Below are positions 15,866-23,635 of a DNA stretch of 37,385 nucleotides, one piece after another. The first letter of the stretch is position 1, and each line of letters opens with the position of its first letter. The translations under genes were made by a program, and so were the position numbers. This DNA comes from Silanimonas sp965368785 (GTDB lineage Bacteria > Pseudomonadota > Gammaproteobacteria > Xanthomonadales > Xanthomonadaceae), in NCBI GenBank assembly GCA_965368785.1, contig CBDUOG010000015.1, positions 1-37,385 of the forward strand, given 5' to 3'. A model generated the notes under the pieces. That model did no database searches, was not told the DNA's origin, and saw only the letters and a list, made by a program, of their open reading frames with translations.

Positions 15866-16693
15866 TTATTGGCGCAGCAATTTCACGTTATCGGGCATTG
15901 CCATGCCGGAGGTGGCGCGGAAGGGATTGATATCCAAACCGCCTCGACGTGTGTAGCGGGCATAGACGCTCAGCGCCTGGGGTGCGCAGTAATTGGCAAT
16001 ATCTGTAAAAATGCGTTCCACACAGGCTTCGTGAAAATCACTGTGTTCACGGTATGAACAGATGTATCGCAATAATCCACCGCGATCGATCTTCGGGCCA
16101 CGATAGCTAATTTGAAGAGTTGCCCAGTCGGGTTGGCCGGTCACCGGGCAGTTTGAACGAAGTAGGTGCGAGAGCAGGGTCTCAGCCACCACTTCTTCAT
16201 CACTGCTCAGAAAGGCGGGGTTGGGCGGGCCGTAATAATCAATTCTCAGCGGTAGATCATCAATTAATATCCCTTCCAGCTGCGCTACTGCTGGCAGCGC
16301 ATTAGCGTTCAGCGCCGATACGATGACACCCACGCTTGCTCCTGCGGCCGCAGACAGATCTTTGATCAAGGTTTGTCGCAGGGCGTCGCTGTTCTCAAAA
16401 TGGCTCTGATTGAGACTGTTGAGGTAGAGCTTAAAGCTCTTCGATTCGATCAGGTTTGGCGATATCACCGGAAACAAAAATTCGGCGATCGCGACCCGGG
16501 GTTTTCCGCGTGAATCAAGCCAACTCAACTCGTAGGCATTCCAGATATCAATGCCGATAAACGGCAGGCGTTGCTCGTCAATGCCCAGACTCGACCGGTT
16601 AGTTTGACGCGCAATGGGCCGCAGCAGATCAGGCTGATAGGTGCTGATGTACTCGACCGGCTTGCCCAGTAATGTATTGGAATGTTCTGACAT
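15866..16693 (-). CDS. queF: NADPH-dependent 7-cyano-7-deazaguanine reductase (preQ0 reductase)
   Basis: Reduces preQ0 to preQ1 in queuosine biosynthesis, the precursor later inserted into the wobble position of tRNAs with GUN anticodons. The 275 residues correspond to the long bimodular enterobacterial form (E. coli 282). Blocks are ELSWLDSRGKP, NLIESKSFKLYLNS (substrate and NADPH site), the thioimide-forming Cys182 in SNCPVTGQPDW with Asp189, EHSDFHEACVERIF and the terminal YARYTRRGGLDINPFR. No other queuosine gene is nearby. The upstream leader carries a perfect hairpin ending exactly at the start codon, with no good Shine-Dalgarno outside it. Confidence 0.96.
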   Translation of the reverse strand: MSEHSNTLLGKPVEYISTYQPDLLRPIARQTNRSSLGIDEQRLPFIGIDIWNAYELSWLDSRGKPRVAIAEFLFPVISPNLIESKSFKLYLNSLNQSHFENSDALRQTLIKDLSAAAGASVGVIVSALNANALPAVAQLEGILIDDLPLRIDYYGPPNPAFLSSDEEVVAETLLSHLLRSNCPVTGQPDWATLQISYRGPKIDRGGLLRYICSYREHSDFHEACVERIFTDIANYCAPQALSVYARYTRRGGLDINPFRATSGMAMPDNVKLLRQ

Positions 16694-16715
16694 GGGCGCA
16701 TTTTGGCATGCGCCC
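16694..16715 (-). promoter_or_regulatory. Hairpin abutting the queF start codon
   Basis: Perfect 8-base arms at 16694-16701 and 16708-16715 enclose a 6-base loop. In the queF transcript the 3' arm ends immediately before AUG, so any ribosome-binding sequence would be inside the stem. It does not match the preQ1 riboswitch consensus that I can recall. A translational control role is inference. Confidence 0.4.
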
Positions 16716-16778
16716 CAGTGCCTGCCCAGAGAAATTCAGTATTTACAACGGTCCGTTCAGCCCCCAGTACACGAGCGA

Positions 16779-18083
16779 TCAGGGCCGCAGGAAGTCAAGG
16801 CTTGCTTGCAGCATAGCCCGGGTGCCTAAGGGCAGGGCTGCTTCATCAAGCATAAACTCCGGCGAATGGTTGCTAGCAAAGTTGTTTAAATCGCCGTTCG
16901 GATCGGTCGCACCAACGAAGAAGAAAAGGCTTGGCACGCTTTTACCGTAAAACGCAAAATCCTCGGCGCCGGTAATCGGACTGATTTCAATTAATCGTCC
17001 GCCTGCAGCTGCAGCTAAACTTCCGCGCAGTTGTTCGGTGAGTGCCGGATTGTTGCTGTTTACCGGATTACCGCGGCCGGCTGGAACTTCGAGCTCAACC
17101 GTGGCGCCATGGGCGGCGGCAACATGCGTGGCGACTTGCTTGAGTCCGGCAAAAACCTCGTCGCGCATGTCGTCATGAAAACTGCGGATTGTGCCAATGA
17201 GCTCAACTTCATCGGGAATGATGTTGTTGCGGATACCACCGTTGATTGCACCAAAACTTAAGACCACCGGACCCTTGGTCAACTCGCTACGGCGGCTGAC
17301 GATCGTTTGAGCGCTCATGATGATATCGGCTGCGGTAACGATCGGGTCGATCCCGCCCCAGGGGCGGGAGCCGTGGGTTTGCTTGCCCTTGACCACAATT
17401 CGAACCCGATTCGATGAGGCCATAAATGGGCCCGGACGCGTGGCAATGACATTGGATGGAATGCCGGCGATGACATGTAAGCCTAGAATCGCGTCGGGTT
17501 TAAAGTCTTTAAATAGGTCCTGCTCGATCATCATCGCGGCGCCACCGTCTTCATCGTCCGGCGGGCCTTCTTCGGCAGGCTGGAAAATAAACATCACATC
17601 GCCGCTGAGTTGATCGCGCTGCGAGGCCATTGCTTCGGCAACGCCCATAAGAATGGCGGTATGTGCATCATGACCGCAGGCATGCATCACGCCGGTTTGT
17701 TGACCGCGATACTCGGTGGTTACTTTTGATGCGAAGGGAAGGTCGTTACGTTCGGTTACCGGCAGCGCATCCATGTCGGCGCGCAGTGCCAGTTTTTTTC
17801 CGGGCTTGGCACCGCGAAGAATGCCGACCACGCCGGTGTGCGCTACGCCGGTGCGCACTTCCATGCCGAGGCCACGTAAGTGCCCGGCAACCAGCTCAGC
17901 AGTGCGGAATTCACGATTGCCCAGCTCCGGATTGGCATGAATATCGCGACGCCACTGAACGACTTTCTTATCAACCGATTTTTGCAGCTGCTCAGCGAGT
18001 TGTTGGTTTTCGCTGCTGGCGGCCATCGCATTAAGCGATATCCCAATGAGTAGTGTTGCGCCTAGTGTCTTGATCGATTTCAT
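16779..18083 (-). CDS. Secreted M20 family amidohydrolase / metallopeptidase
   Basis: An M20D-type zinc or manganese amidohydrolase related to hippurate hydrolases and N-acyl-amino-acid deacylases, carrying a signal peptide (residues 1-21, cleavage likely after AMA). The 434 residues show metal ligands Cys136 and His138 in HACGHDAHTAIL, the catalytic glutamate pair Glu171-Glu172 in QPAEEGPP, His203 in GLHVIAG, and the C-terminal SNHSPEF histidine. The lid/dimerisation domain lies between about 215 and 330 (KGKQTHGSRPWGG, GGIRNNIIPDEVEL). It ends 85 bases upstream of queF on the same strand. The periplasmic location suggests use of external acylated amino acids or peptides; substrate is not determined. 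Confidence 0.92.
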   Translation of the reverse strand: MKSIKTLGATLLIGISLNAMAASSENQQLAEQLQKSVDKKVVQWRRDIHANPELGNREFRTAELVAGHLRGLGMEVRTGVAHTGVVGILRGAKPGKKLALRADMDALPVTERNDLPFASKVTTEYRGQQTGVMHACGHDAHTAILMGVAEAMASQRDQLSGDVMFIFQPAEEGPPDDEDGGAAMMIEQDLFKDFKPDAILGLHVIAGIPSNVIATRPGPFMASSNRVRIVVKGKQTHGSRPWGGIDPIVTAADIIMSAQTIVSRRSELTKGPVVLSFGAINGGIRNNIIPDEVELIGTIRSFHDDMRDEVFAGLKQVATHVAAAHGATVELEVPAGRGNPVNSNNPALTEQLRGSLAAAAGGRLIEISPITGAEDFAFYGKSVPSLFFFVGATDPNGDLNNFASNHSPEFMLDEAALPLGTRAMLQASLDFLRP

Positions 18084-18217
18084 AAAGGAGCCTTACTGGG
18101 TGAATAGGCATGCTATCAGACCTGCTTATTCACTACATTCGCAGCCAGTGCGGTGGCGCCCGCGTCTCGGTTACACTGAGCCGGAAGTGATCCTTTTCGT
18201 AACCTGAGTAGAAAGCC

Positions 18218-19222
18218 TTGCGAATTACTCATGTCATTTTGACTTCCAGCTTTGCAGGCTCCGAGCGCTATGCGCTGGAGCTGGCAGCCGAGCAGGCGAA
18301 GCAGCATGAAGTAACCCTGATCTTGCGCCGGGCCGCGATGCGTGAATCGAGTAGGGCCTTAGGTCATCGCGTTTCAGCGAAGATAGGCCTGCAGGTGGTC
18401 GGCGATTTGTTTTCTGGTTGGCAGACGCGTCGCTGGTTACGCGCTAATCCGCAGGATGTTGTGCACGGGCATCTGAGTCGCGCGTGTAAAGCCATTGCTG
18501 GTGTCGGCCGTTGCGCCCGGGTTGCGACCTTACACATTGAGTACAAGTCATCTCAGCACGCCCGGCTCGACGGGCTAATTGCCATTGCGCCCTGGCAGAT
18601 GCAAGCGATTCCAGAGCACTTACGCCTGCGTTCGCGGCAAATTAATAACTGGACCCAGCCGCAACCGGTCGAGCCGGGCGTACGCGAGCATCTGCGGCAA
18701 GCATTTGGTATTGGCACGAAAGATTTCCTGTTCGGCTCTCTGGGGCGCATCGAGCGTTCTAAGGGAATGGATGTATTGTTGGCCGCGCATAAACAATTAA
18801 ATGACCCGCTGGCTAAGTTGGTGGTGGTCGGCGCCGGTTCAGAGCTAAAGCAAATGCAAAAGGCTTCGCATGCCGGGGCGCAATTTATCGGATTCTCGCA
18901 GCAACCGCAGGGCTGGCTGTCGGCTTTTGATGCCTTTGTCAGTCCGTCGCGCTCAGAACCATTCGGTCTGGTGATGCTTGAAGCCATGGCACAAGGCTTA
19001 CCGATTATTGCCTCGGCCTCCCAGGGTGCGCAGCACCTGGCGCCGAAGATTAGCCGACCCCTGGTCCCCATTGGTGATGCCCCGGCGCTTGCCGGGGCGA
19101 TGCGCTGTCTGATGCAAGGTGGTAAGCAACGCCTTGAGTACGATATGAGGGAATTCGATCTTCACGCGCAGGTCGAAAAGATAGGCGCTTTCTACGAGCA
19201 AATTCTGGCTGGACCCGCCTGA
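18218..19222 (+). CDS. GT-B fold glycosyltransferase, family 4-like
   Basis: A retaining glycosyltransferase of 334 residues, with an N-terminal acceptor domain (about 1-160, starting MRITHVILTSSFAGSERYALEL) and a C-terminal nucleotide-sugar domain (about 165-330). The donor-site EX7E motif is visible as Glu247 and Glu255 in SRSEPFGLVMLEAM. The GRIERSKGMDVLL and VVVGAGSEL strands are typical of GT4 proteins. The start is a TTG at 18218 with only a weak purine-rich sequence before it; there is no better in-frame start without losing the first beta strand. It stands alone between the divergent M20 gene and trkA. Acceptor is unknown; lipopolysaccharide or exopolysaccharide assembly is possible. 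Confidence 0.85.
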   Translation: MRITHVILTSSFAGSERYALELAAEQAKQHEVTLILRRAAMRESSRALGHRVSAKIGLQVVGDLFSGWQTRRWLRANPQDVVHGHLSRACKAIAGVGRCARVATLHIEYKSSQHARLDGLIAIAPWQMQAIPEHLRLRSRQINNWTQPQPVEPGVREHLRQAFGIGTKDFLFGSLGRIERSKGMDVLLAAHKQLNDPLAKLVVVGAGSELKQMQKASHAGAQFIGFSQQPQGWLSAFDAFVSPSRSEPFGLVMLEAMAQGLPIIASASQGAQHLAPKISRPLVPIGDAPALAGAMRCLMQGGKQRLEYDMREFDLHAQVEKIGAFYEQILAGPA

Positions 19223-19252
19223 TTGCCACCCGATGGCTGAAGCCAGCGTGTG

Positions 19253-19280
19253 TTGACTTGGCTTTTGGCGCTAAAATAAG
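19253..19280 (+). promoter_or_regulatory. Possible sigma-70 promoter for trkA
   Basis: A -35-like TTGACT (19253-19258) is followed after 16 bases by AATAAG (19275-19280), four matches of six to the -10 consensus. It lies 42 bases before the trkA ATG in the 100-base gap after the glycosyltransferase gene. The match is moderate and untested. Confidence 0.35.
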
Positions 19281-19322
19281 CCCAAGCTAGCCTTGTTGGC
19301 TGGGAGCGAGCAGGTAGATTAG

Positions 19323-20702
19323 ATGCAGATTCTGATTCTTGGCGCAGGACAAGTGGGTTCGTCCGTCGCAGCAGCACTTGCCAGTGAAAATAATGACATC
19401 ACCGTCATTGACAACGATCCGCAACGATTACGAGATCTTGCCGAGCGCTTAGATATCCGCACGGTAGTCGGGCATGCGTCCTTACCCAGCGTATTGATGC
19501 AAGCCGGTGCCGAAGAGGCTGAGTTACTGGTCGCGGTAACGTCGAGCGACGAGGTCAATTTAATCGCATGCCAAGTCGCCTCAACCGTATTCAAAACACC
19601 TACTCGAGTTGCTCGATTACGTGAAGCGGAATACCTCAACGTAGGGAATCTAGCCGATTCAGTGACCGCTGCAGTCACCGCGGCGATTTCGCCTGAAGAT
19701 ATGGTTGTACGTCATCTCGAGCGCGTCATTGAATATCCCGGCGCGTTACAAGTGCTCGACTTTGCCGATGGCCGCGCCCAGCTGGTCGCGGTACGGGCAG
19801 TGCGTGGTGGCAAACTTGTTGGTCGGGAAATTCGTGAGCTGCGCTCCGATCTGCCGGCCGGCGTTGATACTCGAGTGGCCGCTATCTTCCGCGCCGGCAA
19901 AGCCATTAAGCCCGAAGCGAGCACCGTCATTGCAGTCGATGATGAAGTATTTTTTCTCGCTGATCGACGGAATATTTTCACGGTAATGAGTGAATTGCGG
20001 GAAGTGGAAAAGAAGCAGACGCGGCGTTTGTTTATCGCCGGCGGCGGCAATATCGGCCGCAATCTGGCGCGCGCGCTGGAAAATCGATACTCGGTGAAAA
20101 TTATGGAGCGCTCCCGAGCACGCGCTCGCGAAATAGCCGAAGACCTGCTGAACTCGATCGTATTGGTGGGTGACTGCGCCGATGAAGAACTGCTTCGCGA
20201 AGAGAATATTGAAGAAACCGATATTTATTGCGCACTAACTAACGACGACGAGGCAAATATTCTGTCGGCGATGTTGGCTAAACGAATGGGTTGTCCGCGG
20301 GTCTTGGCGTTAATTAACCGGACCGCATACGCCGAACTGGTCGAGGGCGGGCCGATTGATATCGCCATTTCGCCACAGCAGGTCACCTTGAGCGCTTTGC
20401 TCGCGCATATCCGTGAAGGTGCGCCGGCGCGCGTGCATAGTTTGCGTCGTGGTGCCGCCGAGGCGGTCGAAGTGGTTGTGCGCGGTGATCGCCGCAGCTC
20501 CAAAGTTGTCGGCCGCGGCCTCGAAGAGATTGAGCTGCCGCCCACCGCTACAATCGGCGGCATTGTGCGCGGAGAGAAGTTGTTGATTGCGCATCACGAT
20601 ATTGTTATTGAGCCCGAAGATCACGTGATTATCTTCGTTATGGACAAGCGTGATATGCCCAAGGTCAGCGCCTTGTTCCAAGCCGGGGCGACCTGGATTT
20701 AG
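19323..20702 (+). CDS. trkA: Trk potassium uptake regulatory subunit TrkA
   Basis: The cytoplasmic NAD- and ATP-responsive gating ring protein that associates with TrkH-type potassium channels. The 459 residues contain two tandem RCK units. The first Rossmann half has GAGQVG (7-12) with Asp30 for the adenosine ribose, and its RCK_C part ends near 220. The second has GGGNIG (240-245) and a second C-terminal lobe to about 455. Length equals E. coli TrkA (458). It is the first gene of a tight cluster: trkH begins two bases after the trkA stop codon, so the stoichiometric partners are co-expressed. Confidence 0.96.
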   Translation: MQILILGAGQVGSSVAAALASENNDITVIDNDPQRLRDLAERLDIRTVVGHASLPSVLMQAGAEEAELLVAVTSSDEVNLIACQVASTVFKTPTRVARLREAEYLNVGNLADSVTAAVTAAISPEDMVVRHLERVIEYPGALQVLDFADGRAQLVAVRAVRGGKLVGREIRELRSDLPAGVDTRVAAIFRAGKAIKPEASTVIAVDDEVFFLADRRNIFTVMSELREVEKKQTRRLFIAGGGNIGRNLARALENRYSVKIMERSRARAREIAEDLLNSIVLVGDCADEELLREENIEETDIYCALTNDDEANILSAMLAKRMGCPRVLALINRTAYAELVEGGPIDIAISPQQVTLSALLAHIREGAPARVHSLRRGAAEAVEVVVRGDRRSSKVVGRGLEEIELPPTATIGGIVRGEKLLIAHHDIVIEPEDHVIIFVMDKRDMPKVSALFQAGATWI

Positions 20703-20703
20703 A

Positions 20704-22167
20704 ATGTTCTTCGAGTCTGCCCGTTTGCGCGCGATCCAACGAGTGTTTGGCGCGATTGTCATGATGAGCTCGCTGCTCTGCGTGCCACCGATACTGGTGT
20801 CATTAGGTTCTGCTGACGATACGGCTTCGGGCTTTCTTCACAGTTTTCTGCTGAGCAGCGTGGCCGGCGTCTTGTTGTGGTTACCGGTCAGACATGTGCA
20901 GTACGATTTGCGCCTGCGCGACGGCTTCTTCATTGTGACATTCATCTGGGTGGTCGCAAGTCTGGTGACGGCCCTGCCGTTTTGGTTGGAGGTGCCTGGA
21001 CATAGCTACGCCGATGCAGTGTTTGAGGCGGTGTCGGGATTAACCACGACGGGCGCAACAACACTCGTCGGACTCGATCACATGCCGCGTAGTATTTTAC
21101 TGTTTCGCGCTGAGCTTAACTTTGTCGGTGGGATGGGCATTGTCATTTTGGCTGTCGCGGTTCTGCCCATGCTGAAAATTGGCGGCATGCAGTTGTTCCG
21201 CGCTGAAACGACAGGTCCGCAAAAAGACGGCAAGCTCACGCCCAGAATCGCCGACACGGCGAAAGCTTTGTGGTCGGTCTATCTCGCTCTAAACATCATC
21301 TGTGCCCTGGCCTATTGGGCCGCTGGCATGAATTGGTTTGATGCCATTTGCCATGCGATGGCCACTTTGGCAACAGGCGGCTTCGGAAACTACGATGCCA
21401 GCTTTGGTTATTGGGATAGCGCGCTGCTCGATTCGATTGCCATATTTTTCATGCTGCTCGGTGGCATTAGCTTTGGATTGCATTGGTTTGCCTGGCGACG
21501 TGCTACTACCACGAATTATTTTAAGGACTCAGAGTTTCGCGCGTATTTGATTATCGCTTTTACCTTGTCGGCAATCGTTGCAGTAACTCTGTACTTTAGC
21601 TCAGCATTTGCCAGTGCTGGCGAAGCGTTGCGACACGGGACTTTTCAGGTTGTGTCGAACCTCACGACGACCGGATTTACTACCACCGGGTTTGTGGCCT
21701 GGCCGGGCATGTTGCCGCTGCTGTTAGTCTTGATTAGTTTTGTTGGCGGTTCTGCCGGGTCTACCGCCGGGGGGATGAAGGTTGCGAGGGTACAAATGAT
21801 TTTTCGACAGGGTATGCGCGAGGTTCAGCAGCTTGTGCATCCGAAAGGTCAGTTTCTGGTAAAAGTTGGCGGTCGTCGCGTGTCCGAGAGTGTAGTTATT
21901 GCGGTCGGTGGCTTTTGCGCGCTCTACGTGTTGAGCTACGTAGTAATGACTTTGCTGCTTACGGCCTTTGGCGTAGATATAGTCACTGCGTTTTCGGCGA
22001 TCGCGGCGTGCATTAATAACCTGGGGCCTGGGTTAGGTGAAGTAGCTAGTAGTTTTCGCAGCCTGCCTGAGGGTGCAGTATGGATCTGCAGCTTTGCGAT
22101 GATTCTGGGACGATTAGAAGTGTTCACCGTTCTGGTCTTATTGACGCCACACTTTTGGCGCGATTAA
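20704..22167 (+). CDS. trkH: Trk potassium uptake channel subunit TrkH, copy 1
   Basis: A potassium-conducting membrane subunit of the Trk system, 487 residues with four membrane-pore-membrane repeats. The selectivity-filter glycines are all present: Gly117 in LTTTGAT, Gly226 in ATGGFG, Gly324 in LTTTGFT and Gly441 in NNLGPG. The gating-loop segment GGSAGSTAGG (about 348-357) is conserved. I start at the ATG at 20704, which removes 18 residues that would overlap trkA in another frame and begins a normal FESARLRAIQRVFG cytoplasmic helix. It is followed 13 bases later by a second trkH gene. Copy 2 is clearly homologous throughout but not near-identical, so this is an old duplication. Confidence 0.93.
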   Translation: MFFESARLRAIQRVFGAIVMMSSLLCVPPILVSLGSADDTASGFLHSFLLSSVAGVLLWLPVRHVQYDLRLRDGFFIVTFIWVVASLVTALPFWLEVPGHSYADAVFEAVSGLTTTGATTLVGLDHMPRSILLFRAELNFVGGMGIVILAVAVLPMLKIGGMQLFRAETTGPQKDGKLTPRIADTAKALWSVYLALNIICALAYWAAGMNWFDAICHAMATLATGGFGNYDASFGYWDSALLDSIAIFFMLLGGISFGLHWFAWRRATTTNYFKDSEFRAYLIIAFTLSAIVAVTLYFSSAFASAGEALRHGTFQVVSNLTTTGFTTTGFVAWPGMLPLLLVLISFVGGSAGSTAGGMKVARVQMIFRQGMREVQQLVHPKGQFLVKVGGRRVSESVVIAVGGFCALYVLSYVVMTLLLTAFGVDIVTAFSAIAACINNLGPGLGEVASSFRSLPEGAVWICSFAMILGRLEVFTVLVLLTPHFWRD

Positions 22168-22180
22168 GGAGTAATTGAGC

Positions 22181-23635
22181 ATGGTGATTTGGCGACCGGT
22201 TCAGCGCGTTCTAGGCGCGATGCTTTCGATCTTCGGATTGATTTATCTGCCGCCGATCGTTTTTTCCTGGGTCGACGGTGACCAAACCGGTGAAGCCTTC
22301 CTGGTGTCCGCTGCGCTGGTGTTTATCGTGGGTAGCGCACTGTTCCTGACCTCAGGTAAGAGCAAGCATGGCGCCCGTCTGCGCGAAGGCATTTTAATTA
22401 CCGTTTTGTGCTGGGTTTGCGTCTGTATCGCCGCGTCACTGCCATTTATTCTGGCGCCGCCGCACCTGCCATTCATCGACGCGCTTTTTGAAGCGACCTC
22501 AGGAATCACCACGACCGGCGCCACGCTGATCACCGGTCTGGATGAGTTGCCACGTAGCGTTTTGTTCTATCGCCAGTCACTGCATTTTGTCGGCGGCATG
22601 GGCATTGTCATTCTTGCTGTAGCCATCCTACCGATGATCGGCGGCGGCGGAATGCAGTTATTTCGTGCAGAAATTTCGGGCACGGTGCGCGATCACAAAC
22701 TTGCACCACGCGTCGCCGACACTGCTCGTCTGCTGTGGAAAGTCTATCTAAGCATCACCGTACTTTGCGCGGTGTTTTATTGGGCCGCCGGCATGAACCT
22801 GTTTGATGCGGTGGGCCATGCGTTTTCGACCGTTGCAACGGCGGGCTTTTCGACCCACGATGCCAGTATTGCGCACTACGACAATGCATTGATTGAAATG
22901 GTCGCGATGGTGTTTATGGTCGCTGGCGGTATTAACTTTTCACGACATTTTCTGGCCTGGCGACGCGGCTCGTTTGCGCCGTATCGTGAAGACGTGGAAA
23001 TGAAAATATTCATTGCCACCCTGGCTAGTGCGAGTGCAGTTTGTGCAATTGCTCTATACGTTCATGGCGAGCAGCCCGAATTACTCCAGGCGATCCGGCA
23101 CGGAACCTTTCAAGTGATCGCCAGCATGACCACCACCGGTCTCTCAACGGAGAGTTTTTACCTGTGGCCGGGTGCATTGCCGTTCATCATTATTCTAATT
23201 AGCTTCACTGGTGGCTGTGCGGGTTCTACGACCGGCGGTATTAAGCTGCGACGGGTGGGTGTGCTGCTGCGCATGGGCAAGCGCGAACTCAGTCAGCTTC
23301 TGCATCCCAAAGCCTATTTCGTGGTACGCGCGGGTGGCCAGGCGATCAGCGAAGACGCGATGCGTGCGGTCGCCGGATTTATTGCTTTGTACTTGATAAC
23401 TCTTGCCGTTCTGATTACTGCGTTGGCAAGTACGGGTTTAGATTTACTCACCGCTGCATCCAGCGCCGCGGCCTGTTTGAATAACCTGGGTCCGGCATTG
23501 GGCGTGGCCGGCCCGCATTTTCAGGGACTCAATGATGCGGCCACTTTCATCTGTTCGATCGCAATGTTGCTTGGTCGACTGGAAGTGATGACCCTACTTA
23601 TTTTGCTGACACCGGCGTTTTGGCGTAGCAATTAA
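22181..23635 (+). CDS. Trk potassium uptake channel subunit TrkH/TrkG, copy 2
   Basis: A second TrkH-type channel subunit, 484 residues, immediately downstream of the first. Filter glycines are kept at Gly113 (TTTGAT), Gly222 (ATAGFS), Gly320 (MTTTGLS) and Gly437 (NNLGPA), so it should conduct. The gating loop reads GGCAGSTTGG, with a cysteine where copy 1 has serine. An AAGGAG (22166-22171) lies nine bases before the chosen ATG; a TTG at 22175 is three bases from it and less likely. The arrangement recalls the paired TrkG and TrkH of E. coli, but here both are in one operon with trkA. Its stop codon touches that of the convergent PH-domain gene without a single intervening base. Confidence 0.92.
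   Translation: MVIWRPVQRVLGAMLSIFGLIYLPPIVFSWVDGDQTGEAFLVSAALVFIVGSALFLTSGKSKHGARLREGILITVLCWVCVCIAASLPFILAPPHLPFIDALFEATSGITTTGATLITGLDELPRSVLFYRQSLHFVGGMGIVILAVAILPMIGGGGMQLFRAEISGTVRDHKLAPRVADTARLLWKVYLSITVLCAVFYWAAGMNLFDAVGHAFSTVATAGFSTHDASIAHYDNALIEMVAMVFMVAGGINFSRHFLAWRRGSFAPYREDVEMKIFIATLASASAVCAIALYVHGEQPELLQAIRHGTFQVIASMTTTGLSTESFYLWPGALPFIIILISFTGGCAGSTTGGIKLRRVGVLLRMGKRELSQLLHPKAYFVVRAGGQAISEDAMRAVAGFIALYLITLAVLITALASTGLDLLTAASSAAACLNNLGPALGVAGPHFQGLNDAATFICSIAMLLGRLEVMTLLILLTPAFWRSN

Noticed and set aside
16694..16778. PreQ1 riboswitch before queF
   Set aside because: No match to the known small preQ1 aptamer consensus was seen; only a simple hairpin is present.
18553..19071. 172-residue open frame antisense to the glycosyltransferase gene
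   Set aside because: The sense frame has the EX7E motif and GT-B pattern; the antisense frame is Cys/Ser/Pro rich without a domain.
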